NCBI RefSeq assembly: GCF_006438875.1
Contig: NZ_RCZH01000007.1
Coordinates: forward strand, 111,891-175,890
Reading direction: 5' to 3'
Source: Flavobacterium pectinovorum
GTDB taxonomy: Bacteria > Bacteroidota > Bacteroidia > Flavobacteriales > Flavobacteriaceae
DNA length: 64,000 nucleotides
The translations under genes were made by a program, and so were the position numbers. Positions 1 to 9,436 of this stretch are shown here, piece after piece. Each line of letters begins with the position of its first letter. Positions within the stretch are counted from its first letter, which is position 1. The notes under the pieces were generated by a model. It saw nothing but the letters and a program-made list of their open reading frames with translations. It did not search any database and was not told where the DNA came from.

Positions 1-1082
1 TAGATATAATCTCCAGAATCAATAGTTGGATCTCTGAATTTCGTATTAGCATATGCTGGTAATGAAGGATAAGTTGCATTTCCAGTAGAAGGTGATACAA
101 AAGCAGCTTTTCTATAATCAGTATTAGAAATACTTTCGTAAAGATTTTTATCTATGTTTTTGTATACCCCTAGACCTCCAGCATATCCAGAATCATTTGT
201 ATTATCAAAATGACCAAAGAAACTTGCTACGAAACTACTTTGTGCAGAAGTTATTGTTGATCCCCACATTGTTTCATTACCAGTAGTGATATCGTAGAAT
301 CCAGTGTTCCAATCTACTTTAGTAAGTAAAGTGTAGTTTTGTCTCGCTTTGTGAGCAAAATCTGCAGCTTGTGGATATTTCCCCATTTCTAAGTAAACAT
401 CAGCTAAGAATGCTTGTGCTACAGATTGGTCTAATCCATCTTTGTTTTTACGTACGAAACCCTCAAGTAATTCAACAGATTCTTCCAAATCAGCTTGAAT
501 TACAGTATAAACTTCAGCAACAGTAGCTCTTGGTTTACCTACATAAGATACTTCAGTATAAAGCGGAACAGATAGTTTTGACTCATTACCAATGTAAGTA
601 GGACCATACATACGCGCTAACATAAAATAAAAATAACCTCTTAAAGCTAGAGCTTGTCCTCGTGCTGCATTTAGTTTTGCATTGTCAGTTTTAGCTGGGA
701 TAGCGGTAAGAACTATGTTTGCAGTTTTAATTTGAGGATAGTATATACTCCATGCTAATTTTGATCTTGAGTTGGTTTGTGTTCTTCCTAAGTAATTATA
801 GAAAGATCCATACCAGCTTGATTTTGTCATTAACATATCGTTTGACATCATATCTGTTGCAGCAAGAATAGATTTGTGACCGTAATCTTCGTGGCTACCT
901 GCAATGGATAGACCGAAAGATCTTAAGGCTGAATAGATCCCGTTGATAATTGCACTATTTGCCTCGGCAGATGTTGCAAGTTGCTCGTCATTAATTGTTG
1001 ATTCCGGTTGCGTATCAAGAAAATCCTTTGAGCAGCCTGTGAGTATCAATAGGGACATTGATAATATTAATAATTTTTTCAT
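1..1082 (-). CDS. SusD/RagB-family nutrient-binding lipoprotein (partial)
   Basis: The gene reads leftwards and its 3' end is outside the window, leaving about 360 residues of a family usually near 500. The protein starts MKKLLILSMSLLILTGCSKD, a lipoprotein signal with Cys17 as the lipidated residue, followed by the KDFLD motif common in SusD proteins. Tetratricopeptide-like helices such as ARGQALALRGYFYFMLARMY are typical of the family. SusD proteins cap a SusC channel at the cell surface and bind glycans or peptides. It starts 4 bases after the preceding SusC gene, so the two are co-transcribed. The substrate cannot be told from the sequence. Confidence 0.93.
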   Translation of the reverse strand, partial: MKKLLILSMSLLILTGCSKDFLDTQPESTINDEQLATSAEANSAIINGIYSALRSFGLSIAGSHEDYGHKSILAATDMMSNDMLMTKSSWYGSFYNYLGRTQTNSRSKLAWSIYYPQIKTANIVLTAIPAKTDNAKLNAARGQALALRGYFYFMLARMYGPTYIGNESKLSVPLYTEVSYVGKPRATVAEVYTVIQADLEESVELLEGFVRKNKDGLDQSVAQAFLADVYLEMGKYPQAADFAHKARQNYTLLTKVDWNTGFYDITTGNETMWGSTITSAQSSFVASFFGHFDNTNDSGYAGGLGVYKNIDKNLYESISNTDYRKAAFVSPSTGNATYPSLPAYANTKFRDPTIDSGDYI

Positions 1083-1086
1083 GTTC

Positions 1087-4000
1087 TTAAAAATTTACTG
1101 TTAAACCAAATGAGATAGTTTTCATTACTCCATACACATTCAGGGACTGACCATTGTTTGATCTAGAACCTAAATTGTTCAATCTTGGGTCCATACCTTT
1201 TCTTTCTGACCATAATGCTAAGTTGGTCCCCATTACGCTAAATTTAGTAGATGTAATTCCAAGATCAGTAAGTTTACTGTTTTTGAAATCGTAAGATAAA
1301 GAAACATCTTGTAAGCTTATGTAATCTGATTTTATTAAGAAATAGTCAGAAGCTGCCATTTGTAAAGTTGAAACGTGATCAATTCTTGGTATATTAGAAT
1401 TAGGATTGTCTACACTCCATGCTTTTTCTGAGTCTTTATGGTAGTTTTGTCCAATATTATCTCCTCCAGAATACATTGCGCTTTGGTAAACTCCATCAAA
1501 CATGTAACCTCCAAATTGATAAGCGAAACTTCCTTGTAATGTTAAATTTTTGTAACGTACTACTGTTCCAAATCCTCCATATACAGTTGGATTTGCATCT
1601 TTATCGCTTAAATACTGAGTTGCGTTCCCGTAAACATTAGTTGTCGTTTTTCCAGTTACGGCTCCAGAAGCATCTTTTTGATCTACATACCATAAAGCAT
1701 CTCCGTTAGTTTTGTCAACACCTGCAAATTCTCTTAAGTAATATGCATAAGCAGGAGCTCCAACTTCAAAACGGAATATTCCAGATGTAAATGGACTTGG
1801 TAATGAAGTTACTTCGTTTTTGTAATGCGTTCCGTTTGCCCAGATATTAAAGTCAACATCTTCAGTTTTAATTATGTCTACACCCAGGTTAATCTCAACT
1901 CCTCTGTTAACCATGTCTCCAATGTTTTCACTAATAAAGTTCGTTCCTGTTGATGGAGAAAGTGGTCTGTTGTAAATTAAATCACTAACTTTTCTTTCAA
2001 AGTATTCAGCTTCAAGGTTCACTCTGTTGAATAATTCGATTTCAAACCCAACGTTCAGGTTTTTAGAAACTTCCCATTTGATGTCTCTGTTTCCGGTAAA
2101 TACCTGAATAACTGTTGCATCTCCGCTAGCATCTGGTACAATATCATATTGATTTTGGTAAGCATAATAGTTTCTGCCAGAACCAAAATAACTACGGTGT
2201 TGAATTGATGTACTTGCAGGGTAGAAAATGTTATCATTCCCTTGTTCTCCGTAACTCCCTTTAATTCTTAAATCTGTAATAACTTTAGATTTAGGGAAGA
2301 ATGATTCTTTCATTACAGACCATGCTGCTCCAAAACCATAGAAATTACCCCATCTGTTTTCAGGTGCAAATACGGATGATCCATCTCTTCTGAAACTACC
2401 ATTAACAAAGTACTTTTCTTTATAGTTGTAAGTTACTCTTGAGAAGTATCCTTCAACTTTGTATAAGTCATTATAACCATCTACATAGTTATATTTAGTA
2501 GCATTGCTTAATACTGGTAAACCAGGTATCATAACTCCACTTTTTTGTCCTGCTAGCATTTTTGATGTAAAATCAGATGACTCATGACCAACAAGTATAT
2601 CCAAAGTGTGGTTTCCGAATGATTTTTTCCAAGATAATAATTGTTGGTTGGTGATCGTGTAATCATCTTCTGAAGCGGTTCCAATTCTACCACCTACTCC
2701 TGCGTCATCACCACCTTCTCCGGTAGTACTGTTTAAATAGTATCCAGATAGTAAATCATATCCAAGGTTGTATCTGAAATTGAAGTTTTTTAAGAAATCA
2801 ATAGAAACATATCCTCTTGCGCCAAATTTATTTTCTTGATTTAAATTTGTGTTTAATAAGGTAGTTGCATATGGATTTAAATTTGCTCCATAAGGACGAT
2901 TTCCGTTTTGATTAAAGTCGTAAACTTTGCTTCCATCAGGTTTAGTTACATAATTACCAGCAGCATCTCTTTGGTAGATAGTGTAAATAGGAGCGATATT
3001 TCTAGCCCAGCTAAATAAGTTACTATAAGTTGCAGATCCTACTTGAGAGATTGGAGCATTTTGATCTGAATTCGCATAGTTTAAGTTAGCTCCAACTTTT
3101 ATTTTGCTGTTTACATTGTAATCTACATTTGCTCTAACCGTAGCACGTTTAAAGTCTGAATTAACGGTATAACCATTATCTTTTAGATATCCAACAGATA
3201 AATAAGAGCTAAGGTTGTCAGTGCTACTTGATAAGCTTAAGAAATGTTCTGTTCTTGTAGCGTCTCTGAATAATGCTTTAGACCAATCATCATGGTACAA
3301 TAATTTTGCATTAGGATTTATTTGTCCTGTTGCAGGATTTATTACTTGATTGTCAGCAACATTATAATTGTTATACCCTAAAGAGTATTCTGCTCCACTA
3401 ATCAAAGTTTGAGATGCTACAGTAGATGCTGCAGCAGGAGTTGCACCATCATATATTAATCCAGTTCTAATTCTGTTGTAAACAGTTTTATAGTATTCTC
3501 CTGGATCTGTAATCATGTCGTATTCAGGAACGGCTCTTGAGTTAACTCCGATTTTTGTTTCGTAAGTTACTTTCATTTGTCCTTTTTTACCTTTTTTAGT
3601 TGTAACAATGATTACACCATTTGCTCCTCTACTACCGTATAAGGCGTTTGAAGATGCATCTTTCAAAAAGGAAATAGATTCAATATCTTGCGTTGCAATA
3701 GCATTAATGTCACCATTGTATGGGATACCGTCAACAACGTATAAAGGTGAATTAGAAGATGATAATGATCCAATACCTCTAAAACGTACTTGAGGAGGAT
3801 CTCCTGGTTGTCCTGAGTTTGCTTGAATTTGTACACCGGCAACTTTACCAGTTAAAGACTGAATTGCATTTGAAGCTTGAGTGTTTTCTAGTGCTTTTGC
3901 GTCTATTTTTGTAACTGCTCCAGTGATCTCAGATTTTTTCTGAGTACCAAAGGCAACTACAACAACTCCTTCAAGTTCTAGTGCGTCTCCTGCTAGTTTA

Positions 4001-4275
4001 GCGTTAACAGTTGTAGACGTTGCTGGCTCTTCTTTTGCCTTCATTCCAATGTAAGTAAAGACCAAAATTTGGCTTGGAGAAGCTTTAATAGAGTATTTTC
4101 CATCAAAATCTGTTTGTGTTCCTGTTTTTGTTCCTTTTACAAATACACTAACACCTGGTATAGGCATTCCTGTATTGTCAGAAACAATCCCTGAAACAAC
4201 TCTTTCTTGCGCAAAAGTTAGTTGCGCCACTAGTACCAAAAGAAGTACTAAGAATCCATTGAACTTTAGTTTCAT
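1087..4275 (-). CDS. SusC/RagA-family TonB-dependent outer-membrane receptor
   Basis: The 1062-residue protein has a signal peptide (about residues 1-22, ending FAQ), a carboxypeptidase-regulatory-like beta domain at about 25-100 (GVSVFVKGTKTGTQTDFDG), a TonB-receptor plug with the SusC hallmark LYVVDGIPY and ALYGSRGANGVIIVTTKKGK, and a long beta-barrel that ends in a C-terminal Phe. Such proteins import bulky nutrients across the outer membrane using TonB energy. It pairs with the SusD gene immediately downstream. Its first 60 or so residues are nearly identical to those of the other SusC in this window, whereas the barrel differs. The substrate is unknown. Confidence 0.97.
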   Translation of the reverse strand: MKLKFNGFLVLLLVLVAQLTFAQERVVSGIVSDNTGMPIPGVSVFVKGTKTGTQTDFDGKYSIKASPSQILVFTYIGMKAKEEPATSTTVNAKLAGDALELEGVVVVAFGTQKKSEITGAVTKIDAKALENTQASNAIQSLTGKVAGVQIQANSGQPGDPPQVRFRGIGSLSSSNSPLYVVDGIPYNGDINAIATQDIESISFLKDASSNALYGSRGANGVIIVTTKKGKKGQMKVTYETKIGVNSRAVPEYDMITDPGEYYKTVYNRIRTGLIYDGATPAAASTVASQTLISGAEYSLGYNNYNVADNQVINPATGQINPNAKLLYHDDWSKALFRDATRTEHFLSLSSSTDNLSSYLSVGYLKDNGYTVNSDFKRATVRANVDYNVNSKIKVGANLNYANSDQNAPISQVGSATYSNLFSWARNIAPIYTIYQRDAAGNYVTKPDGSKVYDFNQNGNRPYGANLNPYATTLLNTNLNQENKFGARGYVSIDFLKNFNFRYNLGYDLLSGYYLNSTTGEGGDDAGVGGRIGTASEDDYTITNQQLLSWKKSFGNHTLDILVGHESSDFTSKMLAGQKSGVMIPGLPVLSNATKYNYVDGYNDLYKVEGYFSRVTYNYKEKYFVNGSFRRDGSSVFAPENRWGNFYGFGAAWSVMKESFFPKSKVITDLRIKGSYGEQGNDNIFYPASTSIQHRSYFGSGRNYYAYQNQYDIVPDASGDATVIQVFTGNRDIKWEVSKNLNVGFEIELFNRVNLEAEYFERKVSDLIYNRPLSPSTGTNFISENIGDMVNRGVEINLGVDIIKTEDVDFNIWANGTHYKNEVTSLPSPFTSGIFRFEVGAPAYAYYLREFAGVDKTNGDALWYVDQKDASGAVTGKTTTNVYGNATQYLSDKDANPTVYGGFGTVVRYKNLTLQGSFAYQFGGYMFDGVYQSAMYSGGDNIGQNYHKDSEKAWSVDNPNSNIPRIDHVSTLQMAASDYFLIKSDYISLQDVSLSYDFKNSKLTDLGITSTKFSVMGTNLALWSERKGMDPRLNNLGSRSNNGQSLNVYGVMKTISFGLTVNF

Positions 4276-4336
4276 TTTTAATTATTTTGAATTAGTTCGA
4301 CAAAAATCTTAATAATTTGTTAATCTACCTAATATA
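4276..4336 (-). promoter_or_regulatory. Conserved leader upstream of the first SusC (copy 1)
   Basis: About 60 bases directly upstream of this SusC match the bases upstream of the other SusC (9352-9412) at most positions, including the shared stretch cttaataatttgttaa. On the minus strand the block contains GATTTTTG, one base from the Bacteroidota -7 consensus TAnnTTTG. I infer a shared promoter and 5' untranslated region; no clear -33 element is visible. Confidence 0.5.
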
Positions 4337-4468
4337 AAAAGCTTTTTTTTTAGTTAAATTATGATTTTACTATAAGATATTGTTTTTTTATAGTTAAAAA
4401 AGATATATAAATTATAAATTCGTAATTTTTTGGTCGAAATATGATAATAATAAAAAACATTGGTACGG

Positions 4469-4489
4469 TCTGAAATGTTAAATTTCAGA
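4469..4489. repeat. Perfect 8-bp inverted repeat in the SusD-SusC gap
   Basis: TCTGAAAT and ATTTCAGA are separated by GTTAA. It lies about 195 bases upstream of the SusC start, in the 301-base gap between the two SusCD pairs. It could be an operator or an mRNA hairpin. The rest of this gap is A/T-rich and holds only the SusD terminator and the SusC leader. Confidence 0.4.
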
Positions 4490-4526
4490 AAATTAGTGTT
4501 GTTTTTCTTTTTTTTATAACTTTTGC

Positions 4527-4558
4527 AAAAAAAAGCCACCCTTTTTGAGGGTGGCTTT
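4527..4558 (-). terminator. Intrinsic terminator after the second SusD
   Basis: Read on the minus strand, an AAAGCCACCCT arm pairs with AGGGTGGCTTT around a 5-base loop and is followed by a run of T. It begins about 20 bases after the SusD stop codon. It separates the upstream SusCD pair from the next pair, so the two pairs are probably separate transcription units with some read-through possible. Confidence 0.88.
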
Positions 4559-4576
4559 ATGTTAAATTATGTTATC

Positions 4577-6118
4577 TTATAGGGGTTTTAATGGAGGCTG
4601 TTTTACGTCCCAGAAAATTCTGGTTGTTAAAAGATCTCCGCCAATTGCTGTAGAAGCGGCTTGCCAGTTTGTACCATTAACTGTTTGTTCGGCATTTGGA
4701 TAAAACCATCTAACTGGTACTTGTCCTCTTGCGATAGATAAAGAAGTTGAGCTAGATATTAAAATAGGGAAATCTAATCTTCTAAAAGCAGTCCATGATT
4801 GGAAACTTCTGTTATATAGGGCAATCCACTCTTGGTAACCAATTTTTTCTTGCCATAATCCAGTTCCGGTTCCAGGGAATCCATCAATTGGAGTAGTTGC
4901 AGCTGTTGTATAAGCTACCGTAGGTTGAGCTAAATATGCAGCGGTTTCTTCTGGAGTAACTCCCCAGTAATTACATGATAAAGTAATTGCTTTATTGTAA
5001 TAGTATTCAGGAGTGTTTCCTACTGCGAATCCTCTGGCAGCAGCTTCAGCTAAATAAAAGTTAACTTCGAAAGCTTCTAGTAAAACACCTGGTGCAGCTG
5101 GTTTTTTGATTGCATCACCAACATGTGAGTAAGATGTTTCGTAAGGATTAGCGTTACGTGATCCTGGATTTCCTCCCTTGTAGGTTCCGTCAGCCATTGG
5201 CGTAAAGAATATAGGTCTTCTTGGATCAGATAATGCATTCATTCTGTTAACCAAAGTGTTTGCAGGAACGTTGTCATTTCTTTGACTTGCAACCAAATTG
5301 TCGAAAACTGGGTTGTAATTAGGAGCGAATGATGCATATGTAAATAAAGCATTTTTAGGATTGTCTAATATTACCCCTGCATTGTAAGCTTCTTCAATAG
5401 TTGTTTTAGCTAAAGCAGCGAATTCTACGTTCTCAGCAATGTTTATTCCTATTTTTAGTTTTAGCGAATTTGCAAATAACTTCCAGTCAGTAGCATTTCC
5501 TTTATAAACAAGATCTCCTGTGTCAAAACTTTTTCCAGTTGGGTCTAGCTTTGCAATAGCAGCATTTAAGCGAATGATTAGTGCTGGGTATATTGCCTTA
5601 TCATCATCATACTTTGGTAGAATAATTTTCGGATTCTGTAGTGACTCTGAATAAGGAATATCACCAAACGTATCAACCAATATTTGGTAAGTGTAAACTC
5701 TTAAGATTTCCAGTATTGCAACTTTGTTTTGTTGTTGTTTTTGCCAGTCGCTATCTGTTACGTTACCAGGTTTTACTTGCTTAGATAATACTTGTTCTGA
5801 AGTTTGTAAATTTCCTAAAACATTTTGATATAAGTTCGTCCAGTGTGTGTCAGGGATAGTTCTTTGTGTTAAGTTATATCTTGATTCAGTTGCATATAAT
5901 GTAGCGGCCCAATATTGAACGTAATAGCGTAATGGATTGTTGTTTACGCTAGGTGTTGTTAATTGATCTGTTAATTCTTTTTGTGCATCTGTTAATAATG
6001 ATTCTGCAGAAACGTCATAAGACTTTTTCTTATCATCATTAAAATTGTCATTGTCGCTAACACAACTCGAAAGAGTTAAAACGGTTAACGTTACTATTGA
6101 TAATAATATCTTTTTCAT
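4577..6118 (-). CDS. SusD/RagB-like outer-membrane lipoprotein (SusD-like_2 type)
   Basis: The 513-residue protein starts MKKILLSIVTLTVLTLSSC, with the lipobox Cys at residue 19. The following residues VSDNDNF resemble the acidic, SDDDF-like surface-export signal of flavobacterial lipoproteins. Its composition (SLKLKIGINIAE, FLAEAAARGF, the late NRSFQSWTAFRRLDFP) fits the SusD-like family found with peptide or glycan SusC transporters rather than classical starch SusD. It lies 5 bases downstream of its SusC partner and is followed by a strong terminator. The role is surface binding of an unknown nutrient. Confidence 0.92.
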   Translation of the reverse strand: MKKILLSIVTLTVLTLSSCVSDNDNFNDDKKKSYDVSAESLLTDAQKELTDQLTTPSVNNNPLRYYVQYWAATLYATESRYNLTQRTIPDTHWTNLYQNVLGNLQTSEQVLSKQVKPGNVTDSDWQKQQQNKVAILEILRVYTYQILVDTFGDIPYSESLQNPKIILPKYDDDKAIYPALIIRLNAAIAKLDPTGKSFDTGDLVYKGNATDWKLFANSLKLKIGINIAENVEFAALAKTTIEEAYNAGVILDNPKNALFTYASFAPNYNPVFDNLVASQRNDNVPANTLVNRMNALSDPRRPIFFTPMADGTYKGGNPGSRNANPYETSYSHVGDAIKKPAAPGVLLEAFEVNFYLAEAAARGFAVGNTPEYYYNKAITLSCNYWGVTPEETAAYLAQPTVAYTTAATTPIDGFPGTGTGLWQEKIGYQEWIALYNRSFQSWTAFRRLDFPILISSSTSLSIARGQVPVRWFYPNAEQTVNGTNWQAASTAIGGDLLTTRIFWDVKQPPLKPL

Positions 6119-6123
6119 TTTGT

Positions 6124-9100
6124 CTAGAAGTTAAGTTTTACATTAAACGAGTATACTTTTGTTGCTGGCATAACTCCTGATTGAAATCCTTGAATATTTC
6201 CTGCTGACGAACCTGCTTCAGGGTCAGCATATGGAAGATTTTTTTGGATAATCCATAGATTGTTTCCTATTACGCTAAAAGATAATCCTTTAAGTTTTAG
6301 TTTGTCTGAAATTTGTGATGGTACGCTATAAGTAAAACCTACTTCTCTTAATTTTACAAATGAACCGTCGTATACGTAAGCTTTTGTTGGGTTTGTGTCA
6401 GAACTGAAAGCAGTTCCTCCAGATGTTGATGCGTCAATTCTTGTAGTATTTGCTGTTCCGTCAGCGTGAACTCCAGGCAAGATTACACCTCCGCTATCAT
6501 TACCACTTGTTAATGGGTCTCTAACTGAGTTTCCAAGATCATTTATTCCTAAGTCATATATACCAGTTTCTCTTCCGTAAGCTTGATCTAGAGAGAAAAT
6601 ATCTCCACCTTTTTTAATGTCAATTAAGAAATTAAGCGAAAGGTTTTTGTAAGAGAATTTGTTGGATATACCACCTAGCCATTTTGCTTGAGTGTTACCA
6701 ATAACTTGGTTTTTATTTAGTACATAGAAGCCACTAGCGTCAATTACTCTGTTTCCATTTGCGTCATAAGTGTAATCTGTACCTCTTAGTGTTCCGTATG
6801 ATTGTCCAACAGTTGCATTTAAAGAAGCTCCTCCTTGAAAAGTTGCTAATAATAAATTGTCTCTTCCTTGGTTTAAAGAAACTACTGTGTTTTTATTAGT
6901 AGACCAGTTAACTCCAAGATCCCAAGTGAAATCTTGTGTTTTGATTACTTTTCCAGATAAAGCTAACTCGATACCTTTGTTTTCGATTTCTCCGGCATTA
7001 ACTGTTGCGTAGTTTACCCCAGTTGAAGTAGATTGTGGTACATTGAAAATTTGATCTTCTGTATTTGTTTTGTATAAAGATAAATCAAAATTTAATCTGT
7101 TTTTAAACATTGACATCTCTAGACCTGCTTCCCAAGCTTTTTGAGTTTCTGGTTTTAAGTTAGCAAAATTTAAATACGTTGGGCTGTTTCCAAAAAGAGG
7201 ATTTCCGTCGATACCGTAGTTGTTAACTTTAGCGCCAAGTCTTCCTGCAGCAGGGTCATTACCAACTTGTGCGTAATTAATTCTTACTTTTCCTAATGAT
7301 AACCAATCTGCTTGTACGAATTCAGAAAAGATTAAACTTGTACCGATAGAATAATAGTTATAGTTACTGTTTTCTGATGGTAGAGCTGTACTCTTATCGC
7401 TTCTGAATGATCCCTCTAAGAATAAGAATTTGTTGTAGTCTAACGATAATTGAGCGTACAATCCTGATTTTTCATAAGAAATTTGAGATTCTCTTGCTGG
7501 TAAAAATACGTTAGAATTTTCTAAACTATATAATCCTGGAGATGCTAAACCACCGGTTGTAGATGATTGAATTGAATATGCATCAGATCTTAAGTATGTA
7601 TAACCTCCTAAAGCTTTAGCTCCAATGTTTTCACTTAAGTGAAAATTGTAAGTAGCAATGAAGTCATAAGTTTGTTGCATGAAGTCTCTTTTGTAAAGAG
7701 AGTATCCTGAACCGTCGTTAGCTCCACTGATACCAAATGTTTCAGCATGACTTCCAACTGCTTTTCTTAATTCTTGTTGGTCGTTAGAGTAGTCAATAGT
7801 TGCACGTCCTAAAAGTACGAAGTCTGGTGTGATTTTGTAAGATAAACTTGTACCGGCTAAGAATCTTGTTCTAGAATCTTGTTCGTAATTTTGATATCTG
7901 TCAAAATATGGGTTATTCCAGAAAGCAGGAGCTAAGTTTCCACTAGTTGGATCAGTTTGGTTCCATGTAATGTTTTGACCTGTTCTGTTGTATTCTCTTT
8001 CTAGTTCTTTGATGTCATTGTTAACTGCCCACCATTGTCTGAATCCTCCAATGAAGTTGTCTCCGTATCCTGTGTTATTTCTACCTGTTGTGTTTTGGTC
8101 AGTAAAAGTAAAGAATGCTGTTGAAGTTAATTTATCTGATAAATCTCTTGAAAAGTTACCATTAAGAGAGTTTTTGTTTAGTAAACTGTTCGGTAATACA
8201 CCAGTGTTATTGATGTTTGTGAATCCTAAATTGTAAGCTCCTTTTTCATCACCACCACTTAAATTTACGTTGTTTGTGTATGTAGTTGATTTTTGAAAAA
8301 ATGAAGTAGGATTGTTTTGGGCAGCTACCCAAGAAGTTGCTTTTCCATAGTTAGGGTTTCCTAATACGAATGCATTCCATTGGTATACTTTAATGTTTGG
8401 GTCAAATTTGTTTCCGTAAGAAGCATCATCTCCAGTTGAAGCTACAAGTCCATTTGGATTTCCAAAGACGTCAGCAGTATAGCTACTGTCTTCTCCACCA
8501 TAACCTTCACCATATTTAGTTTGGTAAGTTGGCATAGTGGTTTTGTCTATTGATCCAACAGAAACAGTTGAACTAACAGAAACTCCTAAAGCAGAATTCT
8601 TTTTTCCTTTTTTTGTTGTAATCATAATCGCTCCATTTGAAGCTTGACTACCATAAAGAGCTGTTGCAGCAGCACCTTTTAAAACGTTGATTGATTCGAT
8701 GTTGTTTGGGTCAATATCAGATGCGGCGTTACCAAAGTCAAATCCTTGTCTTCCGTTTTGCGAATCTGTGTCATTTAAATTTGCATTGCTAACTGCTACT
8801 CCGTCTACAACAATTAAAGCTTGGTTGTTACCAGTGATACTTTTGATACCTCTAAGTACAATGTTAGTAGATCCTCCAAAGTTAGAGTTTGCTTTGATTT
8901 CTAAACCGGCAACTTTTCCAGATAAATTGTTAAGAAAGTTGTTTGTTGGTGAACTGTTAACTTGTTCAGCGGTTACTAATTGAGAAGAATAACCTAAAGA
9001 TTTTTTCTCTCTTTTTACACCTAAGGCAGTTGTTACAACTACGCCTTCAAGTTCTTGTGCTGCATCGCCTAGTTTTACATTAACTAATGATGAGCTTGCT

Positions 9101-9351
9101 GCTACCTCTTGGGTTTTCATTCCGATGTAGCTAAATACCAATACTTGGCTTGTTGATGCTTTGATAGAAAACTTTCCGTCAAAATCAGTTTGTGTTCCAG
9201 ATTTAGTTCCTTTTACTAATACACTCACGCCTGGCAAAGGCATTCCTGCATTATCGGAAACTGTACCTGAAACGGTTCTTTCTTGCGCAAAACTTAGCTG
9301 CGCCATTAGTACTAGCAGTAGTACTAAGAATCCATTGAACTTTAGTTTCAT
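6124..9351 (-). CDS. SusC/RagA-family TonB-dependent outer-membrane receptor
   Basis: The 1075-residue protein has a signal peptide (about 1-22), a carboxypeptidase-like domain at about 25-100, then LEGVVVTTALGVKREKKSLGYS leading into the plug (ALIVVDGVAVSN, ALYGSQASNGAIMITTKKGK) and a beta-barrel ending in KLNF. The phrase TALGVKREKKSLGYS marks the SusC subgroup that usually travels with SusD-like_2 proteins, which agrees with its neighbour. It imports an unidentified substrate through the outer membrane. Its first 65 residues and upstream leader are near-copies of the other SusC in the window, which suggests duplication or gene conversion. Confidence 0.97.
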   Translation of the reverse strand: MKLKFNGFLVLLLVLMAQLSFAQERTVSGTVSDNAGMPLPGVSVLVKGTKSGTQTDFDGKFSIKASTSQVLVFSYIGMKTQEVAASSSLVNVKLGDAAQELEGVVVTTALGVKREKKSLGYSSQLVTAEQVNSSPTNNFLNNLSGKVAGLEIKANSNFGGSTNIVLRGIKSITGNNQALIVVDGVAVSNANLNDTDSQNGRQGFDFGNAASDIDPNNIESINVLKGAAATALYGSQASNGAIMITTKKGKKNSALGVSVSSTVSVGSIDKTTMPTYQTKYGEGYGGEDSSYTADVFGNPNGLVASTGDDASYGNKFDPNIKVYQWNAFVLGNPNYGKATSWVAAQNNPTSFFQKSTTYTNNVNLSGGDEKGAYNLGFTNINNTGVLPNSLLNKNSLNGNFSRDLSDKLTSTAFFTFTDQNTTGRNNTGYGDNFIGGFRQWWAVNNDIKELEREYNRTGQNITWNQTDPTSGNLAPAFWNNPYFDRYQNYEQDSRTRFLAGTSLSYKITPDFVLLGRATIDYSNDQQELRKAVGSHAETFGISGANDGSGYSLYKRDFMQQTYDFIATYNFHLSENIGAKALGGYTYLRSDAYSIQSSTTGGLASPGLYSLENSNVFLPARESQISYEKSGLYAQLSLDYNKFLFLEGSFRSDKSTALPSENSNYNYYSIGTSLIFSEFVQADWLSLGKVRINYAQVGNDPAAGRLGAKVNNYGIDGNPLFGNSPTYLNFANLKPETQKAWEAGLEMSMFKNRLNFDLSLYKTNTEDQIFNVPQSTSTGVNYATVNAGEIENKGIELALSGKVIKTQDFTWDLGVNWSTNKNTVVSLNQGRDNLLLATFQGGASLNATVGQSYGTLRGTDYTYDANGNRVIDASGFYVLNKNQVIGNTQAKWLGGISNKFSYKNLSLNFLIDIKKGGDIFSLDQAYGRETGIYDLGINDLGNSVRDPLTSGNDSGGVILPGVHADGTANTTRIDASTSGGTAFSSDTNPTKAYVYDGSFVKLREVGFTYSVPSQISDKLKLKGLSFSVIGNNLWIIQKNLPYADPEAGSSAGNIQGFQSGVMPATKVYSFNVKLNF

Positions 9352-9412
9352 TTTTAAATATTTTGAATTAGTGTTGCAAAACTCTTAATAATTTGTTAAC
9401 TTTCCTAATGAT
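9352..9412 (-). promoter_or_regulatory. Conserved leader upstream of the second SusC (copy 2)
   Basis: This is the counterpart of the block at 4276-4336, sharing tattttgaattagt and cttaataatttgttaa at the same distance from the start codon. On the minus strand it contains GAGTTTTG, one base off the -7 consensus. The conservation extends past the start codon into the signal-peptide codons. Confidence 0.5.
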
Positions 9413-9436
9413 AGTTTAAAGTTTTTTCGAGTTGGG

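Noticed and set aside
4354..4539. Small minus-strand reading frame in the SusCD gap
   Set aside because: It is low-complexity, overlaps the terminator, and has no recognisable sequence.
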